Below are positions 60,847 through 64,000 of a DNA stretch of 64,000 nucleotides, piece by piece. The first letter of the stretch is position 1. Every line of letters begins with the position of its first letter. The translations under genes were made by a program, and so were the position numbers. The notes beneath the pieces were generated by a model. It was not told the origin of the DNA and did no database searches. It worked only from the letters and a program-made list of their open reading frames with translations. Source of the DNA: Hyphomicrobiales bacterium (GTDB lineage: Bacteria > Pseudomonadota > Alphaproteobacteria > Rhizobiales > Beijerinckiaceae); assembly GCA_004144595.1 (NCBI GenBank), contig SEEM01000013.1, positions 29,609-93,608 on the forward strand, read 5' to 3'.

Positions 60847-62100
60847 GTGACGCAAACGGCACGCGCGGCCCGCCGCATGACAAGCTCCGGCCTGGGACAG
60901 GCTGTCCGGCGCAGCAAGACGCTCTCAAAGTCCGGCATGCTGGAATGGCTATTTGCCCGCGCCTTCTCCGGCCTGGTCTACCCGCAGATCTGGGAGGACC
61001 CGGTCGTCGACATGGCAGCGCTGGAACTCAAGGCCGGCGACCATGTCGTCGCGATCGCGTCCGGCTCCTGCAACATCCTGTCCTATCTGACGGCGGCGCC
61101 GATCCGGGTCAGCGCGGTCGATCTCAACGCCGCCCATATCGCGCTCGGCAAGCTCAAGCTCGCGGCACTGGCGCGGATTGAGCGGCAGGAGGACTTCCTG
61201 CGCTTCTTCGGCAGGGCGAACGAACCCGCCAATGTCGCGCTCTACGATCGCGAGATCGCTGACCATCTCGATGCGGTCTCGCGTGGCTACTGGGAGGGGC
61301 GGGGCTTGAACGGGCGACGCCGGATCAATCTCTTTGCGCTGGGATTCCATCGCTACGGCCTGCTCGGCCGCTTCATCGGCACCGGCCATATTCTGGCGCG
61401 CCTCCTCGGCGGCAACCCCAAGGCGATGCTGGCTGCGCGTGATCTCGCAGAGCAGCGGGCGCTCTACGACAAGCATCTCGCGCCAGTCTTCGAGCGCAAG
61501 CTGGTGCGCTGGCTGGTGCGCCAGCCGGCCTCGCTCTACGGGCTCGGCATCCCGCCGGCGCAGTACAAGGCGCTGGCCGCAGATGGCGAGGACGGTATTC
61601 TGGGTGCGCTGAAGCGCAGGCTGGAGCGGCTGGCCTGCGATTTCGACCTCAAGGACAACTATTTCGCCCAGCAGGCCTTCGGGCGGCGCTATTGCGAGGG
61701 GCCGGACGCAGCTTTCCCGCCCTATCTCCAGCCGGCGCATTTCGCGGCGGTGACGGCGCGTGCTTCCGGCGTCACCTATCGCCAGAGCGCGGTCACGGCC
61801 TTCCTGGAAGACCTGCCGGCCGAAAGCTGCGACGCCTATGTGCTGCTCGATGCGCAGGACTGGATGAACGATGCCGACCTGAAAGCACTTTGGTCGCAGA
61901 TCACGCGGACGGCCCGGCAGGGCGCACGGGTGATCTTCAGGACGGCCGCGGACGAGCGCCTGCTGCCCGGCCGGGTGCCGGCTGCGATCCTCGACCAGTG
62001 GCACTACGAGGATGAGACGAGCCGCGAGCTCTGCCGGCAGGACCGCTCGGCGATCTATGGCGGCTTCCACCTCTATGTGCTGAAAGGGCAGAGCCGGTGA
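60847..62100 (+). CDS. btaA: SAM:diacylglycerol 3-amino-3-carboxypropyltransferase
   Basis: BtaA transfers the aminocarboxypropyl group of SAM to diacylglycerol, making diacylglyceryl homoserine, the first step of DGTS betaine lipids. It has 417 aa (DUF3419 family) with VYPQIWEDPVVDM at the N-terminus and the SAM loop VAIASGSCNILSYL. The ORF track starts at 60709; the GTG at 60847, preceded by GGGAGGA at 6 nt, is preferred because it leaves the Pho-box-like repeat upstream. The stop overlaps the btaB GTG. Confidence 0.92.
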   Translation: MTQTARAARRMTSSGLGQAVRRSKTLSKSGMLEWLFARAFSGLVYPQIWEDPVVDMAALELKAGDHVVAIASGSCNILSYLTAAPIRVSAVDLNAAHIALGKLKLAALARIERQEDFLRFFGRANEPANVALYDREIADHLDAVSRGYWEGRGLNGRRRINLFALGFHRYGLLGRFIGTGHILARLLGGNPKAMLAARDLAEQRALYDKHLAPVFERKLVRWLVRQPASLYGLGIPPAQYKALAADGEDGILGALKRRLERLACDFDLKDNYFAQQAFGRRYCEGPDAAFPPYLQPAHFAAVTARASGVTYRQSAVTAFLEDLPAESCDAYVLLDAQDWMNDADLKALWSQITRTARQGARVIFRTAADERLLPGRVPAAILDQWHYEDETSRELCRQDRSAIYGGFHLYVLKGQSR

Positions 62101-62774
62101 GCGCGGCGGAGACGCCGGCCGGCACGGCTGCCGGGTTGATGGACCGGATCTACCGGCATCAGCGCCATATCTACGACGCCAGCCGCAAGTTCTACCTGCT
62201 CGGCCGCGACCAGCTCATCGATGGCTTGCAGCTCCCCGCGGGCGGAAGCGTGCTGGAAATCGGCTGCGGCACCGGGCGCAACCTGGTCCGGATCGCCCGG
62301 CGCTATCCGGATTGCGCCTGTTACGGGCTCGACGTCTCCAGCGAAATGCTGGCGACGGCGCGGGCTTCGGTTGCAAAGGCGGGCCATGAGGACCGCATCC
62401 GGCTCGCGCAGGGCGATGCCACCGGCTTCGATCCGCAGGCGCTGTTCGGCCGGGCCGGCTTCGACCGGATCGTCATCGCCTATGCGCTGTCGATGATCCC
62501 GCCCTGGCAAGGCGTCGTCGCCGAGGCGTTGCGCCGGCTCGAGCCTGGCGGTTCGCTCCATATCGTGGATTTCGGCGATCAGGCCGGGCTGCCGGCGGCT
62601 TTCAAGGCGGTGCTGCTGCGCTGGCTGGCGCAGTTCCATGTCACGCCGCGCGTGAGCCTCCCGCAGGTGGTAGCGGCCCTGGCAGAGGCTGCCGGAGCCG
62701 AATGCCGGCTCGGCGCGCCGTATCGTGGTTATGCGATCCACGCCGTTGCGACACGCCCCCGGGACGCAGCGTAG
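62097..62774 (+). CDS. btaB: SAM-dependent N-methyltransferase for DGTS synthesis
   Basis: BtaB adds three methyl groups to diacylglyceryl homoserine, giving DGTS. It has 225 aa with the class I SAM loop VLEIGCGTGRNLVRIA and a motif-III-like IVDFGD. The GTG start overlaps the btaA stop by GTGA, so they are coupled. The pair lets rhizobia replace phospholipids with phosphorus-free lipids when phosphate is short. Confidence 0.92.
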   Translation: MSAAETPAGTAAGLMDRIYRHQRHIYDASRKFYLLGRDQLIDGLQLPAGGSVLEIGCGTGRNLVRIARRYPDCACYGLDVSSEMLATARASVAKAGHEDRIRLAQGDATGFDPQALFGRAGFDRIVIAYALSMIPPWQGVVAEALRRLEPGGSLHIVDFGDQAGLPAAFKAVLLRWLAQFHVTPRVSLPQVVAALAEAAGAECRLGAPYRGYAIHAVATRPRDAA

Positions 62775-62797
62775 CGGCGCGCCGGTCTTTTGTTCTT

Positions 62798-62843
62798 GCA
62801 TCGGCATTATCCGAAAGCCGCGTCGCACTTTTCGGGCCGATGC
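62798..62843. repeat. palindromic repeat, family B copy 3
   Basis: This 46-bp element begins GCATCGGCATTATCCGAAAG and ends CACTTTTCGGGCCGATGC. It lies 10 bp before the ion-channel ATG, so it would be part of the 5' UTR. Confidence 0.8.
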
Positions 62844-62853
62844 TTTAGCCCCT

Positions 62854-63663
62854 ATGCTGGCGGCGATGGATGCCGCCGACGCCCCGCCTGAACAATGCCG
62901 CTTCGAAGCCCTGCGCGACCGGCTGCGTCAGCTCTATCACGGCCGCTCGCCGGCGGCGCTGCGCTTTCAGGCGGTGACGACGGTCGTCGACCTCCTGATC
63001 ATCGCCTTCTTCATCCTGACGCCGCTGCTGCGGGAAAAGTCGGCCTTTCTCTGGATCGACTATTCCGTCGCTGTGATCATGGTCGTCGAGATCGCGGCGC
63101 GCCTGTTGGCTTCGAGCAACATGTTCAGGCTGCTGCGCCAACCGTCCATGCTGCTCGACCTGTTCATCCTGCTGACGCTGCTCATGCCGCAATGGCTGGA
63201 GAATTTCGGCTTCCTGCGCATCCTCAGGCTATGGTCGCTCTCGCATAAGGGCATCGTCTGGGCGCAGTTCCGCCAAACCCGCTTTCGCGAGTGGGAGAAC
63301 GTGGTCCGCGCGCTGAGCAATATCGCGACCTTCCTCTTCGTGGTGACCGGCTTCGTCTACACCTTCTTCTTCCAGCATGAAGGCGGGCTGGAGAGCTATG
63401 TCCAGGCGCTCTATTTCACGGTCGCGACGGTGACGACGACGGGCTTCGGCGACGTGGTCCTGCCCGGCATCGCGGGCAAACTGACCTCGATCCTGGTGAT
63501 GATCGTCGGGATCACGCTGTTCGTGCGTCTGGCACAGGCGCTTTTCCGGCCCAACAAGGTCCTGTTCCCTTGCCCGGAATGCGCCCTGCAACGGCACGAA
63601 CCCGATGCAGTCTATTGCAAGGCCTGCGGGCACAAGCTCAAGATTCCCGATGACGACCCGTGA
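62854..63663 (+). CDS. ion channel with a C-terminal zinc ribbon (potassium-channel type)
   Basis: This 269-aa protein has four helices near 30-105 (FQAVTTVVDLLIIAFFILTPLL, DYSVAVIMVVEIAARLLA and PSMLLDLFILLTLL among them), then a pore region. The pore filter is TTTGFGD (TVATVTTTGFGDVV), typical of K+ channels. The segment FLRILRLWSL before it looks like an S4. After the last helix, CPECALQRHEPDAVYCKACG holds two CxxC pairs, a rubredoxin-like zinc ribbon. ATG 62854 is 10 bp after a family B repeat; 62866 is an alternative. It may be transcribed with btaAB. Confidence 0.85.
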   Translation: MLAAMDAADAPPEQCRFEALRDRLRQLYHGRSPAALRFQAVTTVVDLLIIAFFILTPLLREKSAFLWIDYSVAVIMVVEIAARLLASSNMFRLLRQPSMLLDLFILLTLLMPQWLENFGFLRILRLWSLSHKGIVWAQFRQTRFREWENVVRALSNIATFLFVVTGFVYTFFFQHEGGLESYVQALYFTVATVTTTGFGDVVLPGIAGKLTSILVMIVGITLFVRLAQALFRPNKVLFPCPECALQRHEPDAVYCKACGHKLKIPDDDP

Positions 63664-63707
63664 GCTGCTGTGGAGAGCCGTGGCTCCGGTCTTGTCGCGG
63701 CTGTCCC

Positions 63708-63800
63708 CGTCATGGTCGGGCTTGTCCCGACCATCCACGTCTTCCTTCATCGAGACCGGTGTTCAAGACGTGGATGCTCGCCACAAGGGCGAGCATGACG
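63708..63800. repeat. palindromic repeat, family A copy 4 (inverted)
   Basis: This is the reverse-oriented family A element: CGTCATGGTCGGGCTTGTCCCGACCAT, then AAGACGTGGATGCTCGCCACAAGGGCGAGCATGACG. It lies between the convergent channel gene and the partial gene at the window end. Confidence 0.85.
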
Positions 63801-63844
63801 AGGCTGGGCTCAGCCCGATGGAGCGACAAGCCCGCCGAAGCCGT

Positions 63845-64000
63845 TCAGTGCCGGGTTTCTGTCGCCGTCTCGGTCTCGCGCTCACCGGCGGCCTCGTCGA
63901 CCCGGATCGCGGATTTCCGGGGCATGCCGATGATGCGGCCGATCGTGGCCGGCAGCGGCATCATGCTGTGCGCCGCCTTCATCAGGGCGATATTGGCGAG
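63845..64000 (-). CDS. partial CDS, C-terminus of an unidentified protein
   Basis: The minus strand is open from the window edge to TGA at 63845 and encodes at least 51 residues (LANIALMKAAHSMMPLP...IGRIIGMPRKSAIRV, then an acidic tail). No family is recognised. The start lies outside the window. Confidence 0.55.
   Translation of the reverse strand, partial: LANIALMKAAHSMMPLPATIGRIIGMPRKSAIRVDEAAGERETETATETRH

Overview
The window looks like chromosomal core DNA from a GC-rich alphaproteobacterium of the order Hyphomicrobiales (Rhizobiales). A Bosea-like genus is my best guess, but that is inference only. Supporting signs are the gene order of the division and cell-wall (dcw) cluster, a meso-diaminopimelate type MurE, CtrA-type TTAA-N7-TTAA sites, a btaAB betaine-lipid operon, an ArsR-methyltransferase fusion upstream of metF-metH, and rhizobial-style palindromic intergenic repeats. 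I saw no phage, transposase, CRISPR or tRNA gene.

Layout. (1) 1-6.4 kb: methionine synthesis, with an ArsR/methyltransferase fusion regulator behind a perfect 22-bp palindrome, then metF, metH and a GNAT acetyltransferase. (2) 6.5-13.1 kb, minus strand: a PAS plus degenerate GGDEF protein, a split MacAB-type ABC exporter with an unusual adaptor, an AmiD/AmpD-type amidase and a TerB/J-domain protein. (3) 13.4-15.7 kb: a lytic transglycosylase, the RNase P RNA gene, and the divergent ohr/ohrR peroxide pair. (4) 16-41 kb: the dcw cluster mraZ-rsmH-ftsL-ftsI-murE-murF-mraY-murD // ftsW-murG-murC-murB // ddl-ftsQ-ftsA-ftsZ, then lpxC, bamD and recN. The two breaks (//) each hold one gene on the opposite strand, and each is followed by a CtrA-like site. 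(5) 40.6-47.5 kb: a metallo-hydrolase, a DEAD-box RNA helicase with a structured leader, a 24-residue membrane peptide gene, a DUF2189 membrane protein and ligA. (6) 47.6-57.6 kb: accessory and regulatory pairs (AraC/MFS, AraC/AzlCD, SDR/HxlR), an aminopeptidase P, two tiny unknown genes behind a triple palindrome, prmA and a GNAT. (7) 57.6-64 kb: uvrD, msrB, btaA-btaB behind a Pho-box-like repeat, an ion channel with a C-terminal zinc ribbon, and the tail of one more gene.

How it works together. Region 4 makes the lipid-linked peptidoglycan precursor (MurC-F, MraY, MurG, Ddl), the septal synthase (FtsW/FtsI) and the Z-ring (FtsA/FtsZ/FtsQ/FtsL), and adds the first committed lipid A step (LpxC) and an outer-membrane assembly lipoprotein (BamD). 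The regulatory layer is the most informative part of the window: four 10-bp-spaced MraZ boxes, CtrA sites before ddl and ftsW and inside ddl, the ArsR palindrome, a Pho-box-like repeat before btaA, and three palindromes two helical turns apart before the tiny genes. Several repeat families sit between genes. One of them lies at both of the convergent gene pairs where it occurs.

All functional calls rest on motifs and family knowledge read by eye. No database search was run.
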